Assembly: GCF_008932295.1 (NCBI RefSeq)
Contig: NZ_WBWA01000008.1
Span: forward strand, 1 to 64,000
DNA: 64,000 nucleotides
Reading direction: 5' to 3'
Origin: Brucella tritici
GTDB taxonomy: Bacteria > Pseudomonadota > Alphaproteobacteria > Rhizobiales > Rhizobiaceae
Both the position numbers and the translations under genes were made by a program. The notes below the pieces were generated by a model. It did not search any database. It had not been told where the DNA came from and worked only from the letters and a program-made list of their open reading frames with translations. The stretch's first letter is position 1. Every line of letters begins with the position of its first letter. This document shows, one piece after another, positions 9,405 to 19,980 of this stretch.

Positions 9405-12386
9405 TCACTGCGTCACAAAGCAGCTGCCGCCAGCGGACTTGAGGCGTCCGCAAAGTGCCGATGCATCTTCCTTGGAGCCGCCCTGAACGCGGACACGATA
9501 GTAGGTGCCCTTGCCCGGAATGTCGGCACGCTTGATGTCGACGCTGCGGCCACCGATCACGCTGCCATACTTCTGGGCCATGTTGGCATAGGACTTCTGT
9601 GCCAGCTCGGCTGATGGCTGCGACGCAATCTGGATGAAATAACCGCCTGCACCTGCTGCCGACGCAACCTGCGGCGCTGCCAGAGCTGGAGCAGGATTGG
9701 CAGCAGCCGGGGCCTGCGTGCGCTGCGGAACATTGCCGACGATGTTGACCGGCTGTTCAGCAGGCCGTGATGGCACCACCGGAGCACGGACAGGAAGACG
9801 CGGCGCTTCCGCAGCCGGCTGAGGCTGTTGTGCCTGCGGAGCCGGTGCAGGTGTTTGCGCAGCCGGTTCTGCAGGTGCATTGCCAGCGGCCAGCGCAGCG
9901 ATTTCATCGCCACCGGCAGGAGCCACCGGCTGAGCAGTATTGTTTGCCGGAGGCAGTTGCGAAGCGGTTTCCTCCGGTGCCGAAGAAGGCTGGACGATAG
10001 AACCATCCGGGCGAACGATCATGGTTTCCACTTCGCGCGGCTGGACCAACGGCGCATTGTGGTTCGCGTTCTGATTCTCGACCGGGGCATTGTTCGCTAC
10101 GGGCTGCTCGTCTGGCGTATTGTCCGCCATGTTCTCGCTGTCATCAGTACCGGAAATATCCACCGGCTCTTCACCGGAAGTAATCAGGGACTTTTGTTCC
10201 GGATTATTCGGCAGCGTACCCGCAACGCGATCATAAACCGCCTTGTCCTGGTTCGGCACTGTGGCACCGCCCGGATTTTCCGGCTGCATCTTGATCGGCT
10301 GATTGTCGGCGCGAATCACAACCGGTTCACCGGAGCCGCTTCCTCCGAGGAAATGATAGCCGATCCCGCCAAGAAGCACCGCCACACCGGCCACGCTGGC
10401 CAGAATGAGGCCGCGACGGCCACGAACCGGACGATTGCGATAGGCCTCGGCGGCGCTGCCAAGATCGTCTTCCGCCTGCATCGCAGCGCGTTCGCCATAG
10501 TCGCCGCCTTCAAGGGTCTGTGCGCCCTGGGCTGCCCAATGATTGTAGAAGTCGTCTTCATTGCCCAATGGATTGGAGGCTTTTGACTGCGCTGGCGCCT
10601 GGGCCGTTGCCTGCGAGCGGCCATATGCCCCCGCAGCAGCGGCAGCACCAACGCCCATTGCGGCAGCGCCCACGGCAGCACCGAGGCTGGCACCGGAGTT
10701 TGGCAGATAGCTCGAAGCGCTTTCGCGGAATATGTCCTCAAAAGCCCTGTCAGCTTCGCTCTGCGCGTCGGTTTTAGCCGTTTCATCCACACCGACCGTA
10801 TTGAAGACCTCGGCGAATTCCGCTTCGAGATCAGTCAGTCCGGCATTGGTTTCTTCTTCGCCGTAATTGATTTCCGGCAAATCGAGGGAATGCGTCTGCT
10901 CGACTTTTTCTTCGGCCACGCTCAAGGTTTCGACTTCGGGCGCAGGCGCGCTGACCGCAGCCGCATGAGTACTGCCGAACTGCGAGAATGAAGCCGGAGA
11001 CGAGCGGTAATCGTCGTCGGAGCGTACCGCATGTGCATAGGCGGTGGCTTCTTCTACAGGTTCCGAGCTCAGATCGAGATCGTCTTCCGTGAAGAAATCA
11101 TCTTCGCTGAAAACATTCTCGTCCTGAATGCTGGAAACATCGCCAGACGTTTCAAAACCAAAATCATCTTCCGAAAGGCTGATTTCATCCAGCTCCGAAA
11201 GATCGTCTTCCGTGCCTTCGGCAGCGATTGCGGCGGCTGTTTCCTCGACATCGAAGGAAAAGTCGTCTTCGAAAGAGAAATCGTCCTCGTCATCAAGCGA
11301 AGGCGCTGAAACCGCAACAGGTGCAAAATCAGCCTGCGGCGCGGTTGCTACCGTGTCCTGCCCTGCAACGCCTGAGGAGAAATTGCTCCGCGTATAGTAC
11401 GGATACCCCGCAGGCACAGTCTGAGGCTGAGCGGCGTAGGTTTCGACAGCCGCAGCCGCCTGTGGCGCGGCATCATAAGCTGGCTCATCAAGTCGCAAAT
11501 CGTCGAAATGCAGGTCTTCCAGCTCCTGCTCGTCCTGATATCCGATATTCTGCACGGGCACCACGTCGTGGTGGACGTAGGGTTCCTCTGCAGGCGCGAT
11601 ATGGGACGCGACTTGGGAAAAGTGGGTTTCGTCGTGAGACACCGGCTGCGGCTCGTCACCGAACAGGAGATTTTCCAGTTCGTCCTCAAGCGAGACCGGC
11701 GCTGTGACGGCAGCATAGGACTGCTCTGCTGGCTCGACAGCCTGAACGTTCCAGTCATGATCGCGCGCAGGCTGATAAGCCTCTTCATGCGGCTCAATGG
11801 CTGGCTGATAGATCGTCGGATCGTAATCGGTCTGATCGATATGAAGCGGTTCGACAGTCTCCCGGCGAACATAGACCGATGATGATGCGGCATAGCTCTC
11901 ATCGTTCGAATCGCGCGCAGCCGAATAATCGCTGTAGTCGAATTGCGGCACCGGTTCGCTACGATCAGCTTCTTCAAACTCAAGTGCTTCGAATGAGGGC
12001 GCTTCCAATTCCGGCGCCTGCTCATCTTCATCCATTTGAAGATCAAGCTCGTCTTCCAGAGCCGAAGCAAGTTCTTCCTCATGAATCAGAGGTTCATCCA
12101 ACAGATGAGAATCATCGTGCGTGGGCGTCGCTGCGAACTGTGACTGGTCCGTAGGCTGAGAATAATCATTGAAGTCACCGAGCAATTCGCGCTCCAGATC
12201 CAGTGATGGATCGAAGCCCGGCTCTGTCCGGTTGTCTTCAAAGTAACTAGGTCGGCGCTCATTCCAAGCGACGTTGTCATCAGCAGGCGTGCCGAAGTCC
12301 ATGATCCGTGACAGTTCCATCAGTGGATCGTCTTCGTGCAACGGACGCTCGCCGTAATTACGGGGATTTGCACTGCTGTCCGTCAT
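9405..12386 (-). CDS. SPOR domain-containing inner-membrane protein
   Basis: The 993-residue protein has a very acidic N-terminal cytoplasmic region of about 640 residues (many D/E/S/Y/P stretches, low complexity). One membrane helix follows (near 652-675, LILASVAGVAVLLGG), then a Pro/Ala/Gln-rich periplasmic linker and a C-terminal SPOR domain (about 913-993, YFIQIASQPSAELAQ ... YYRVRVQG). SPOR domains bind denuded glycan strands at the division septum, so a division or envelope role is inferred. It sits between argS and nagZ, as in related Rhizobiales. Confidence 0.9.
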   Translation of the reverse strand: MTDSSANPRNYGERPLHEDDPLMELSRIMDFGTPADDNVAWNERRPSYFEDNRTEPGFDPSLDLERELLGDFNDYSQPTDQSQFAATPTHDDSHLLDEPLIHEEELASALEDELDLQMDEDEQAPELEAPSFEALEFEEADRSEPVPQFDYSDYSAARDSNDESYAASSSVYVRRETVEPLHIDQTDYDPTIYQPAIEPHEEAYQPARDHDWNVQAVEPAEQSYAAVTAPVSLEDELENLLFGDEPQPVSHDETHFSQVASHIAPAEEPYVHHDVVPVQNIGYQDEQELEDLHFDDLRLDEPAYDAAPQAAAAVETYAAQPQTVPAGYPYYTRSNFSSGVAGQDTVATAPQADFAPVAVSAPSLDDEDDFSFEDDFSFDVEETAAAIAAEGTEDDLSELDEISLSEDDFGFETSGDVSSIQDENVFSEDDFFTEDDLDLSSEPVEEATAYAHAVRSDDDYRSSPASFSQFGSTHAAAVSAPAPEVETLSVAEEKVEQTHSLDLPEINYGEEETNAGLTDLEAEFAEVFNTVGVDETAKTDAQSEADRAFEDIFRESASSYLPNSGASLGAAVGAAAMGVGAAAAAGAYGRSQATAQAPAQSKASNPLGNEDDFYNHWAAQGAQTLEGGDYGERAAMQAEDDLGSAAEAYRNRPVRGRRGLILASVAGVAVLLGGIGYHFLGGSGSGEPVVIRADNQPIKMQPENPGGATVPNQDKAVYDRVAGTLPNNPEQKSLITSGEEPVDISGTDDSENMADNTPDEQPVANNAPVENQNANHNAPLVQPREVETMIVRPDGSIVQPSSAPEETASQLPPANNTAQPVAPAGGDEIAALAAGNAPAEPAAQTPAPAPQAQQPQPAAEAPRLPVRAPVVPSRPAEQPVNIVGNVPQRTQAPAAANPAPALAAPQVASAAGAGGYFIQIASQPSAELAQKSYANMAQKYGSVIGGRSVDIKRADIPGKGTYYRVRVQGGSKEDASALCGRLKSAGGSCFVTQ

Positions 12387-12697
12387 GGCGTGTTCCTAAC
12401 TCAAACCCTGGACGTCGCAAGACGTCTCCATACATTGCTTTTTAGCGAGGCAATGTGGGCAAAAGTTGACGGAAGTTTCCTGCGCCAGAAGGAAGACCAA
12501 TGACTTGCGTTCATTATGGCCTTCCACCTGTTCGACTTGCCAACTTTTGCCTTCAATCAGTCTTTCGACCTGAAAAGCTTTGTGACAGCCGCCTGATCTC
12601 CGAACTCATCTCGAACCGCATAGCGCGGCCCGCACACTGCGGAGACCATTCTTCGAGTATAATCCGTCTCAAACGGCATTCACCTTCGAACTATACT
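12387..12697. other. Intergenic region between argS and the SPOR gene
   Basis: No convincing gene is seen in these 311 bases. A direct repeat GACGTC (about 12411-12424) and a hairpin with arms ACATTGC/GCAATGT (about 12433-12457) are visible near the SPOR gene start, where its promoter should be. An open plus-strand frame at 12500-12781 runs into the argS 3' end and shows no gene features. Confidence 0.5.
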
Positions 12698-14455
12698 CTA
12701 GCGCATTTCCGTTGGAGCATCCGCACCGATTATCGTCAATCCGGAAGTCAGCACATCGGAAACAACCTGTACCAGCCCTAGCCTGGCTAATGACAAGTCT
12801 GGATCGTTAACCTTAATAAAACGTAAGTCCGGGTTCTCTGTGCCTCTATTCCACTGCGAATGGAACGCGCTGGCGAGGTCATAAAGGTAGAAAGCAAGCC
12901 GATGCGGCTCCTGATGAACGGCTGCAGCCTCGATCAGACGCGGATATTCGGCCAGCTTGCGAACGAGTGCAATTTCGCTTTCGTCGGTCAGCTTGTCGAA
13001 ATGCGCAGCCATGCCGACTCGGTCGAGACCAGCGAGACCAAGCTGGTCCGCAGCCTGACGGAAAACCGAATGGCAACGTGCGGAAGCATATTGCACGTAG
13101 AAGACGGGATTATCCTTGGACTGCTCCGTCACCTTGGCAAAATCAAAGTCCAGCGGCGCATCGTTCTTCCGGTAAAGCATCATGAAGCGAACCGGGTCAC
13201 GACCGACTTCGTCCACCACATCGCGCAGCGTGATAAACTCACCTGACCGCTTCGACATGCGCACAGGTTCGCCATCGCGGAAGAGCTTGACCAACTGGCA
13301 GAGCAGCACCGTCAGCTTGGCCTTGCCGTCGGAAACAGCTCTTGCGACCGCTTCCAGACGCTTGACGTAACCGCCATGGTCGGCGCCCAGTACATAGATC
13401 ATCTCGTTGAAGCCGCGGTCGTACTTGTCCTTGAAGTATGCCACGTCGCCCGCAAAATAAGTGAAAGCCCCGTCAGACTTCATCAAAGGACGATCGATAT
13501 CGTCACCCACTTCCGTCGAACGGAACAAGGTCTGCTCGCGATCTTCCCAGTCTTCCGGCAACTGCCCCTTTGGCGGCGGCAGCTTGCCCTTATAGACATG
13601 GCCCTTGAGCGTCAGATCGTTGATTGCATTGCGAATCGCCCGTGCGTGATCGACATGCAGCTTGCGCTCGGAGAAGAACACATCATGGTGCACATTGAGC
13701 GCATCCAGATCGGCGCGGATCATCGCCATCATGGCATCGATCGTGCGATCCTTTACGAGAGCAAGTGCTTCGGCTTCCGGCATTTCCAGAAGCTTCGTGC
13801 CAAACTCCTTGGCAAGTTCCTGCCCGACCGGAACGAGATAGTCTCCGGGATAAAGACCAGACGGAATTTCGCCGATATTTTCGCCGAGTGCTTCGCGGTA
13901 GCGCAGCATGACGGATCGTGCCAGCACATCGATCTGCGCACCGGCGTCGTTGATGTAATATTCCTTGACCACATCATAGCCAGCGAATTTCAGCAGATTG
14001 GCCAACACATCGCCGACGACTGCGCCACGGCAATGACCGACATGCATCGGGCCGGTGGGGTTTGCCGAAACATATTCGACATTGACCTTCGATCCTGTGC
14101 CAAGCTTCGAGCGACCGAAATCCGTGCCTTCGTTCAGCATCGCGGAAAGTTCGCGCTGCCAGTAGGTAGCCTTCAGACGCAGATTGATGAAGCCCGGACC
14201 GGCGACATCGACAGTTTCGACATCTTCGTCTGCGGCAAGGGCCTCGGCGATACGACCGGCGAGCTCACGTGGGTTCTGGCCGACAGCCTTGGAAAGCACC
14301 ATCGCAGCATTGGTGGCAATATCACCATGGGAAGCATCTCGCGGCGGCTCGACACCGATGCGCGAAAGATCAAGTTCGCCACCGTCTTTCGGTTTCAGAT
14401 CAATATCTTGCAACGTCTTTTTGATACGTGCGTCGAAATCTGCAAAGATATTCAT
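12698..14455 (-). CDS. argS: Arginyl-tRNA synthetase
   Basis: This is a class I synthetase of 585 residues. The HIGH-type motif occurs as [15 protein letters not shown] (about 130-145) and the KMSKS-equivalent as [10 protein letters not shown] (about 395). The N-terminal additional domain specific to ArgRS and the C-terminal anticodon-binding helical bundle (ending [15 protein letters not shown]) are present. It is upstream of the SPOR gene and downstream of dgt. Confidence 0.96.
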   Translation of the reverse strand: MNIFADFDARIKKTLQDIDLKPKDGGELDLSRIGVEPPRDASHGDIATNAAMVLSKAVGQNPRELAGRIAEALAADEDVETVDVAGPGFINLRLKATYWQRELSAMLNEGTDFGRSKLGTGSKVNVEYVSANPTGPMHVGHCRGAVVGDVLANLLKFAGYDVVKEYYINDAGAQIDVLARSVMLRYREALGENIGEIPSGLYPGDYLVPVGQELAKEFGTKLLEMPEAEALALVKDRTIDAMMAMIRADLDALNVHHDVFFSERKLHVDHARAIRNAINDLTLKGHVYKGKLPPPKGQLPEDWEDREQTLFRSTEVGDDIDRPLMKSDGAFTYFAGDVAYFKDKYDRGFNEMIYVLGADHGGYVKRLEAVARAVSDGKAKLTVLLCQLVKLFRDGEPVRMSKRSGEFITLRDVVDEVGRDPVRFMMLYRKNDAPLDFDFAKVTEQSKDNPVFYVQYASARCHSVFRQAADQLGLAGLDRVGMAAHFDKLTDESEIALVRKLAEYPRLIEAAAVHQEPHRLAFYLYDLASAFHSQWNRGTENPDLRFIKVNDPDLSLARLGLVQVVSDVLTSGLTIIGADAPTEMR

Positions 14456-14572
14456 GGTCTGTCCTGTCAGGCTTACGCCGGGCTTTTAGTCCTGCTTTTC
14501 CGGTGTCGGCTCGTTCAAAAAAGTGCGGAATCCAGTCAATTTTCCGATAGATGCCGCTTCGTTTGGCCCCGA

Positions 14573-15781
14573 TTAAGCTAAATCGGGTGTGTGGTCAAAC
14601 AATCGTCGGTGTTCTCGCACGGCATAATTGTCAGTCATCCCCGCCAGATAGTCGGCAACCCGCCGCGCCCGAGCCGCCTCATCCAGCGTCTCGCAGCCCG
14701 ATTGCCACTCTGGCGGCAAGATCGAGGAGTTGGCGAAACAGGTATCAAAGAGGTCCTGCAATATCTTGTCGGCAGCATGCCTGCGCACCACGACGCTGTC
14801 GTGGAAATAGAGGTTCTTGAACAGAAACCGCTTCAACACCTTTTCGTCGATGCGCATGGCATCGGAAAACGCCACCAGTGCATGCGACTGGCCGTGCACA
14901 TCTTCCACGCTCTGCGGCTTTGCCGCTGCCAGACGACGTTGGGCCTCTTCGATCACATCTTCCACCATGATGGTGATCTGCCTGCGCACCAGTTCATGTC
15001 CGGTTCGCACGGGATCAAGATCCGGATAACGTGTCCGCACGAGATCGAGCAGGCGCTTCGTCAACGGTACTTCGTCAAGAGCTTCAAGGCTCAAAAGCCC
15101 TGCCCGCAGACCGTCATCAATATCATGGGCATTATAGGCAATATCGTCGGCAATGGCCGCACATTGCGCTTCCAGACTGGCGAACCGCGTGAGCTCCAGA
15201 TCATAGCGTTCATTGAAATCGAGAATCGGCAATGGAACAGCAACATCCGGATGCGTCGCAAACGCGCCCAACAGAGGCCCGTTGTGCTTGACCAACCCCT
15301 CCAGCGTTTCCCACGAGAGATTAAGCCCGTCGAAATCTGCATATCGATGTTCGAGCTTGGTCACGATCCTGAGCGACTGCGCATTGTGATCGAACCCACC
15401 AAATGGCTTCATGCGCTCGTTGAGCGCTTCCTCCCCGGTATGACCGAAGGGTGTGTGGCCAAAATCGTGGACAAGCGCCACCGCCTCGGCCAGATCTTCA
15501 TCGAGCCGTAATGCGCGAGCCAAGGCACGCGCAATCTGGGCAACTTCTATCGTGTGCGTAAGACGTGTGCGGTGATGATCGCCTTCATGAGCGATGAAAA
15601 CCTGCGTCTTATGTTTCAGACGACGGAACGCCGTGGAATGGATGATACGGTCGCGGTCGCGCTGAAACGGTGTACGGGTTGGGCTTTCCGGCTCTGGTAC
15701 CAGACGTCCACGGCTTCGTGCAGGATCACAGGCATAGGGCGCGCGTTCGCGATAACCAAAGCCTATTCCTTCCAGCGACAT
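14573..15781 (-). CDS. dgt: Deoxyguanosinetriphosphate triphosphohydrolase-like protein
   Basis: This 402-residue HD-domain hydrolase releases triphosphate from dNTPs. The HD metal-binding residues are visible in [15 protein letters not shown] and [20 protein letters not shown]. The N-terminal motif [20 protein letters not shown] and [20 protein letters not shown] match the Dgt-like branch of alphaproteobacteria. First gene of the long minus-strand run. Confidence 0.93.
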   Translation of the reverse strand: MSLEGIGFGYRERAPYACDPARSRGRLVPEPESPTRTPFQRDRDRIIHSTAFRRLKHKTQVFIAHEGDHHRTRLTHTIEVAQIARALARALRLDEDLAEAVALVHDFGHTPFGHTGEEALNERMKPFGGFDHNAQSLRIVTKLEHRYADFDGLNLSWETLEGLVKHNGPLLGAFATHPDVAVPLPILDFNERYDLELTRFASLEAQCAAIADDIAYNAHDIDDGLRAGLLSLEALDEVPLTKRLLDLVRTRYPDLDPVRTGHELVRRQITIMVEDVIEEAQRRLAAAKPQSVEDVHGQSHALVAFSDAMRIDEKVLKRFLFKNLYFHDSVVVRRHAADKILQDLFDTCFANSSILPPEWQSGCETLDEAARARRVADYLAGMTDNYAVREHRRLFDHTPDLA

Positions 15782-15960
15782 TGCGATGCATCCTTCACTG
15801 TAATATGATTACACAAAACTGGTGCGGACCGGGTACAGACATTGACTTCCGCAGTTCGCGTTCATAGCTATCAGCTAATCATGAAGGCAAGTATGCGGCT
15901 ATCGGAAATCTGGAAAAATCGTCCGGTTCGATATTCGTAATTGCAAACGGAACAAGGCAG

Positions 15961-16287
15961 ATGACAGGCATTACCGTTTCAGATTCCGCAGCAAAGCGGA
16001 TCGCCAAGATTCTCGGATCGGAACCGGGAAAGACTGCCCTTCGCGTTTCGGTCGAAGGCGGCGGGTGTTCCGGCTTCTCCTATAAATACGATCTGGTTGA
16101 TGAGCAGACCGACGACGACATCGTCATCGAGAAGCTCGGCGCCAAGGTGCTGATCGATTCCATTTCAGTTCCCTATATGGATGGCTCGGAAATCGATTTC
16201 GTCGATGATCTGATGGGACAGTCGTTCCAGATCCGCAATCCGAACGCCACTTCGGCCTGCGGCTGCGGAACCAGCTTCGCCATCTGA
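15961..16287 (+). CDS. erpA: A-type iron-sulfur carrier protein (ErpA/IscA family)
   Basis: This 108-residue HesB/IscA-family protein inserts Fe-S clusters into apoproteins. The three cluster Cys are present: one in GGGCSGFSY and two in the C-terminal SACGCGTSF. The sequence ILGSEPGKTALRVSVEGGG is typical. Divergent from dgt, followed by a strong terminator. ErpA versus IscA cannot be settled by sequence alone. Confidence 0.92.
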   Translation: MTGITVSDSAAKRIAKILGSEPGKTALRVSVEGGGCSGFSYKYDLVDEQTDDDIVIEKLGAKVLIDSISVPYMDGSEIDFVDDLMGQSFQIRNPNATSACGCGTSFAI

Positions 16288-16308
16288 CTGGCACGCACGA
16301 AAAAAATT

Positions 16309-16342
16309 AAAACCGGCTGCCATGTGGCGGCCGGTTTTTTTT
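16309..16342 (+). terminator. Rho-independent terminator of the Fe-S carrier gene
   Basis: The arms AACCGGC(T)/GGCCGGTT flank CATGTGGC and are followed by eight T. It begins about 20 bases after the stop and could act on the convergent DUF533 gene too. Confidence 0.88.
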
Positions 16343-16366
16343 ATGGCTGCCGGGAAACAACCAGCC

Positions 16367-17074
16367 TTAAACCTTTACCGAAGCGACCGTCGCTTCGATA
16401 TGGTCCACCAGGGCATCCGGCAGGCCGAGACGACCAGCCAGCATATCCAGATATCCGCGTTCAGCCCTGTTATCGGGGTCTATCGCAAGGCGCGACGCCG
16501 TATAAAGCTCGACCTTCTGCTCTTCCGTCTGTGCGGCTGAAACCAGAACATTGAGATCGACGGGATCGGCAAGCTCCTTCTCAAGGAAGGCTTCCGCTTC
16601 ATCGTCGAGACCAGAAATCTTCACCTTCTCCATGATGCGAGCCCGCTCCGCATCATCAATATGGCCATCGGCTTTGGCGGCAGCAATCATCGCCTGCACA
16701 AGTGTCAGCGCAAAACTGTTGCTCATGGCTGGAGATTGCGGGTGGAACGGAGAATCGGCCGGAGGCGGCGGAAGCAGTTCAGGCTCTTTCGCAACCGGCT
16801 GTTCAGCTTCCTGCGGTGCCTGACCGGACTTATAATTCTTGTAGGCGAGATATCCCAATCCGGCGATGGCAGCAATGCCACCCACTGTCGCCACATTGCC
16901 CGCGAGCTTGCGTCCGGTCTTCGTGCCAAGAATGGCTGCGGCGATGGCACCCGTTGCAAGCGGGTTCTTCTTTGCCAGGTCTGTCACCTGCCCGGCCTTG
17001 TCGCGGACACTTCCCGACGTACCGGGTACTTGTGATCCCAGAAACTGTTCGAGAAGTTTCTTGGCGTCGAACAT
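16367..17074 (-). CDS. DUF533/TerB-like membrane-associated protein
   Basis: The start MFDAKKLLEQFLGSQ at 17074 matches the YebE (DUF533) N-terminus and gives 235 residues; an in-frame Met at 17221 overlaps the xth promoter and is rejected. A Gly/Ala-rich membrane helix (VGGIAAIAGLGYLAYKN) precedes a Pro-rich linker. A C-terminal TerB-like helical domain follows (AMIAAAKADGHIDDAERARI, with the acidic loop typical of TerB). The cellular role is unknown. Confidence 0.88.
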   Translation of the reverse strand: MFDAKKLLEQFLGSQVPGTSGSVRDKAGQVTDLAKKNPLATGAIAAAILGTKTGRKLAGNVATVGGIAAIAGLGYLAYKNYKSGQAPQEAEQPVAKEPELLPPPPADSPFHPQSPAMSNSFALTLVQAMIAAAKADGHIDDAERARIMEKVKISGLDDEAEAFLEKELADPVDLNVLVSAAQTEEQKVELYTASRLAIDPDNRAERGYLDMLAGRLGLPDALVDHIEATVASVKV

Positions 17075-17247
17075 TCGAATATCTCCTGTTTGGCTCCTGT
17101 CCAGAGCAAATAGGAATGCAAAACCGCCAATACAAATAGTCTTGGGCCGAATTTTTCTCGGATATCGAAATTGTGGGCGATGAAAAGCTGTGACGCGCGA
17201 TTGCGCCCTGCTTGCCCTCACCTCCCCAAGCGCATAATCATAGGGTT

Positions 17248-18030
17248 ATGAAAATCGCGACCTGGAACATCAACGGCGTCAAAGCCCGTATCGAAAACCT
17301 CCAGCATTGGCTGAAGGAGTCCTCGCCCGACATCGCCTGCCTGCAGGAAATCAAGTCGGTCGATGACCAGTTTCCGCGTCTGGAGATTGAAGCGCTCGGC
17401 TATCATGTGGAAACACATGGCCAGAAAGGCTTCAACGGCGTCGCGCTTCTGTCCAGGAAATCACCGGATGAGGTCAATCGCGGCCTTCCCGGCGACGATG
17501 GTGATGAGCAGGCACGTTTCATCGAAGGCGTCTACTCGACGGACAAGGGCGTTGTCCGCGTCGTTTCGCTTTATCTGCCGAACGGCAATCCGGTAGATAC
17601 CGAAAAGTTTCCCTACAAGCTTTCGTGGATGCAGCGGCTTGAACTGTGGGCGAAAGACCGCCTTGCCCTGGAAGAACCTCTGGTGCTTGCCGGTGACTAC
17701 AACGTCATCCCCGAGCCGTACGACGCCAAAAATCCCGAGCAGTGGGTTGGCGACGCGCTCTTCAAGCCACAATCGCGCCAGGCATTCCGCAGGCTTGAAA
17801 ATCTGGGCTTTACCGATGCAATCCGTGCGTCAACCGACGACACCGGGATTTACTCGTTCTGGGATTATCAGGCCGGTGCCTGGCAGAAAAACAACGGCAT
17901 CCGCATCGACCATATGATGCTGTCGCCAGAGGCGGCCAATCGTTTCATATCAAGTGATGTGGAAAAGCACGTCCGTGCCTGGGAAAAGCCGTCCGACCAT
18001 GTACCGGTGACGATAACGCTTTCAGTCTGA
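17248..18030 (+). CDS. xth: Exodeoxyribonuclease III
   Basis: This 260-residue AP endonuclease/3'-exonuclease acts in base-excision repair. The N-terminal MKIATWNINGVKAR, the metal-binding CLQEIKSVD (Glu), LAGDYNVIPEPYD (Asp/Asn), and the C-terminal RIDHMMLS and WEKPSDHVPV (catalytic Asp-His) motifs are all intact. The start at 17248 fits the family better than 17212. Confidence 0.96.
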   Translation: MKIATWNINGVKARIENLQHWLKESSPDIACLQEIKSVDDQFPRLEIEALGYHVETHGQKGFNGVALLSRKSPDEVNRGLPGDDGDEQARFIEGVYSTDKGVVRVVSLYLPNGNPVDTEKFPYKLSWMQRLELWAKDRLALEEPLVLAGDYNVIPEPYDAKNPEQWVGDALFKPQSRQAFRRLENLGFTDAIRASTDDTGIYSFWDYQAGAWQKNNGIRIDHMMLSPEAANRFISSDVEKHVRAWEKPSDHVPVTITLSV

Positions 18031-18049
18031 GGCTAATTCTAGGCGAAGA

Positions 18050-18844
18050 TCAGAAATCGCCTTTGGTGGCATAGTCACTGGAGAGTGCGATCGCATTACG
18101 ACGATCTGCTTCACCGGCAATCGAGAATGCCTGTTCCTGCATATCGCGTATCCATGGGCAATCCTCGGTCGGGCAGCGCTCGAATGCCGCCGTCATCATG
18201 GCAAGGCCGCGAACGGTCTTGCCTGCCTGAAACAGCATATTGCCAAGCATGGCCTGTGCACCGGCATTGCCTTTCTTGGCGGCAAGCTGGAACCAGCGTG
18301 CGGCCTGCACGGAATTGCGTTCTCCGCCGTCGCCATCGAGCAGCATCTTGCCAAGCTCGAACTGGGCCGCTGAATCACCGAAATTGGATGCGGCCTGCAC
18401 ATAGAGATTGCGCGCCATGCCCGGATTTGCATTGACCGGCGAGCCCGGAATGCCGCGCTTCACATAACCTGCAAGCGCCACGAGAGCGTCAGCCACATAA
18501 GAGTCGTTTTCCGACCCCGGTTCCGAGCCCTCGCGAACGATCTTTTCGAAAATCTTGTAGGCTTCGTAATCGTTTTCCGGCACGCCATCGCCATCGGCAT
18601 ACATGCGGGCCAGTTTCCACTTTGCGCCCTGATGGCCGCGATCCGCAGCATAGCGCAGCGCCTTGATCGCCTCGTCCTTGTGACCGTTCTTGTATGCGGA
18701 GAAGCCGAACTTGAAGAGTTCAAACGGGCTTCTCGACTTTTCGGAATCGTCATTAAGGTCGAAAGCAAAGGCGCTATTACAGGCAATGGCCAAACCGAGA
18801 GCCATAGCAAGGGCGCTATATGAAAAACTGCGGATACGCATCAC
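18050..18844 (-). CDS. exoR: ExoR, periplasmic Sel1-repeat regulator
   Basis: The 264-residue protein has an N-terminal Sec signal peptide (ALAMALGLAIACNSAFAFD) and Sel1-like tetratricopeptide repeats (EAIKALRYAADRGHQGAKWKLARMYADGDGV and two more). In Sinorhizobium, ExoR binds and restrains the sensor kinase ExoS of the ExoS-ChvI system (BvrS-BvrR in Brucella), controlling exopolysaccharide and motility. The family assignment comes from length, repeat layout and the FDLNDDSEKSRSPFELFKFG N-terminus. A second Met at residue 2 is an equal start. Confidence 0.85.
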   Translation of the reverse strand: MMRIRSFSYSALAMALGLAIACNSAFAFDLNDDSEKSRSPFELFKFGFSAYKNGHKDEAIKALRYAADRGHQGAKWKLARMYADGDGVPENDYEAYKIFEKIVREGSEPGSENDSYVADALVALAGYVKRGIPGSPVNANPGMARNLYVQAASNFGDSAAQFELGKMLLDGDGGERNSVQAARWFQLAAKKGNAGAQAMLGNMLFQAGKTVRGLAMMTAAFERCPTEDCPWIRDMQEQAFSIAGEADRRNAIALSSDYATKGDF

Positions 18845-19293
18845 AACGCTGGTCTTTCACACTCAGTGGAGGAAACATTCATAGGGGACAGAATGCACGC
18901 TGTTTTCGTCAAGACTGAGACCCGATCTTGGCCGAAAAAAGCCTTACCATCATTGGAAAGAATAAAGGGCGTACGAACAGGGTTGATCCTGTTCCCAATC
19001 CGTTTGCCGTGCAACAACGCGCCCTTCGTCATTCCTGCCTATCCTGCTGGAGCTTGATAGCTCTCAATACTTTGGTGGCTTCTGCCTTTCCATGATCGGT
19101 GACGCCTGTTTGTGGCGGGAAATGGGCAAAATGTGCCTGAGCTCTTTCTAACCTAAAGCAACGGTAAAGACTGTTGCTAATTGACAACAAACTGACTGTT
19201 GTTCCGATCAACAATCTGCTCTTGTTGACGCAAAGGATAAGAGTTCGCAGTCTGCCGCAAAATCAGAGACGCTAGGGAATCGGGAAGCCACCT
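18845..19293. other. Gene-free region between exoR and the nuclease gene
   Basis: These 449 bases hold the promoters of two divergent genes. Short open frames on both strands (for example 18866-19057) lack codon bias and ribosome sites. No tRNA, riboswitch or clear terminator is seen. The stretch near 19140-19215 is AT-rich with CTGTTG repeats. Confidence 0.5.
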
Positions 19294-19959
19294 ATGAGCA
19301 AATACCGTCGTCCTTACAGACGTCCCTACCGGTCTGCCCGCAAAAGCAATAGTATAAGTTTTCGCGGCATCTTATTGACTCTATTGCTTTTTTCAATTCT
19401 CGTTACACTCATCGTCTACCTGCCGATGCCATCCGCTCCAAAAGAAGCATTGAACGGTTCGGTCTATGTGATCGACGGCGACACCGTGGTCCTTGGCAAG
19501 AAACATATACGTCTCAAGGGTATCGATGCGCCGGAGATGCAACAGCAATGTGTGCGAGCCGGAAGCACTTACGATTGCGGCAGAGAAGCTCGCAACATAT
19601 TGCGAGGCAGAATCGGCAGGTCCTCGATTCGGTGCGAGACGGAAGGACGAGATCAGTATAGCCGTGATCTGGCGCGCTGTTATCTCGGTGAAACCGATCT
19701 CAACCGCTGGATGGTTGAGCAGGGCTGGGCCGTTTCCTATGGCGATTATCAGCGCGAGGAAAGAGACGCCCGCAGCAACCGGCGCGGCATATGGGCCGGG
19801 CAGTTCGAGCAGCCATCCCGATGGCGCAAGGAACATCGCAATGAGGAAACTGTACAGCAATCGGACAGCAAATCGCTGTTGGCTGTAATCAGCGATGCCA
19901 TTACCTATATAAGGGAGCATATTCGGACTTTTATTGAAATGATCCTGCCCCGAAACTGA
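19294..19959 (+). CDS. Thermonuclease (SNase)-family nuclease, membrane anchored
   Basis: An N-terminal basic tail and one membrane helix (GILLTLLLFSILVTLIV) precede an SNase-like fold. The motifs VIDGDTVVL, IRLKGIDAPE (metal-binding Asp), the REARNIL helix, GRDQYSRDLARCY and MVEQGWAVSYGDY are those of the family. Two Cys pairs suggest an exported domain. Probably a periplasmic nuclease; the 3' end has an extra 40-residue tail. Substrate not determined. Confidence 0.85.
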   Translation: MSKYRRPYRRPYRSARKSNSISFRGILLTLLLFSILVTLIVYLPMPSAPKEALNGSVYVIDGDTVVLGKKHIRLKGIDAPEMQQQCVRAGSTYDCGREARNILRGRIGRSSIRCETEGRDQYSRDLARCYLGETDLNRWMVEQGWAVSYGDYQREERDARSNRRGIWAGQFEQPSRWRKEHRNEETVQQSDSKSLLAVISDAITYIREHIRTFIEMILPRN

Positions 19960-19980
19960 TGGAATTCGCTGATACAATTC

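Noticed and set aside
12500-12781. Possible plus-strand gene between argS and the SPOR gene
   Set aside because: Overlaps the argS end, has no ribosome site and no protein-like composition.
13376-14581. Plus-strand 401-residue frame over argS
   Set aside because: Antisense shadow of argS.
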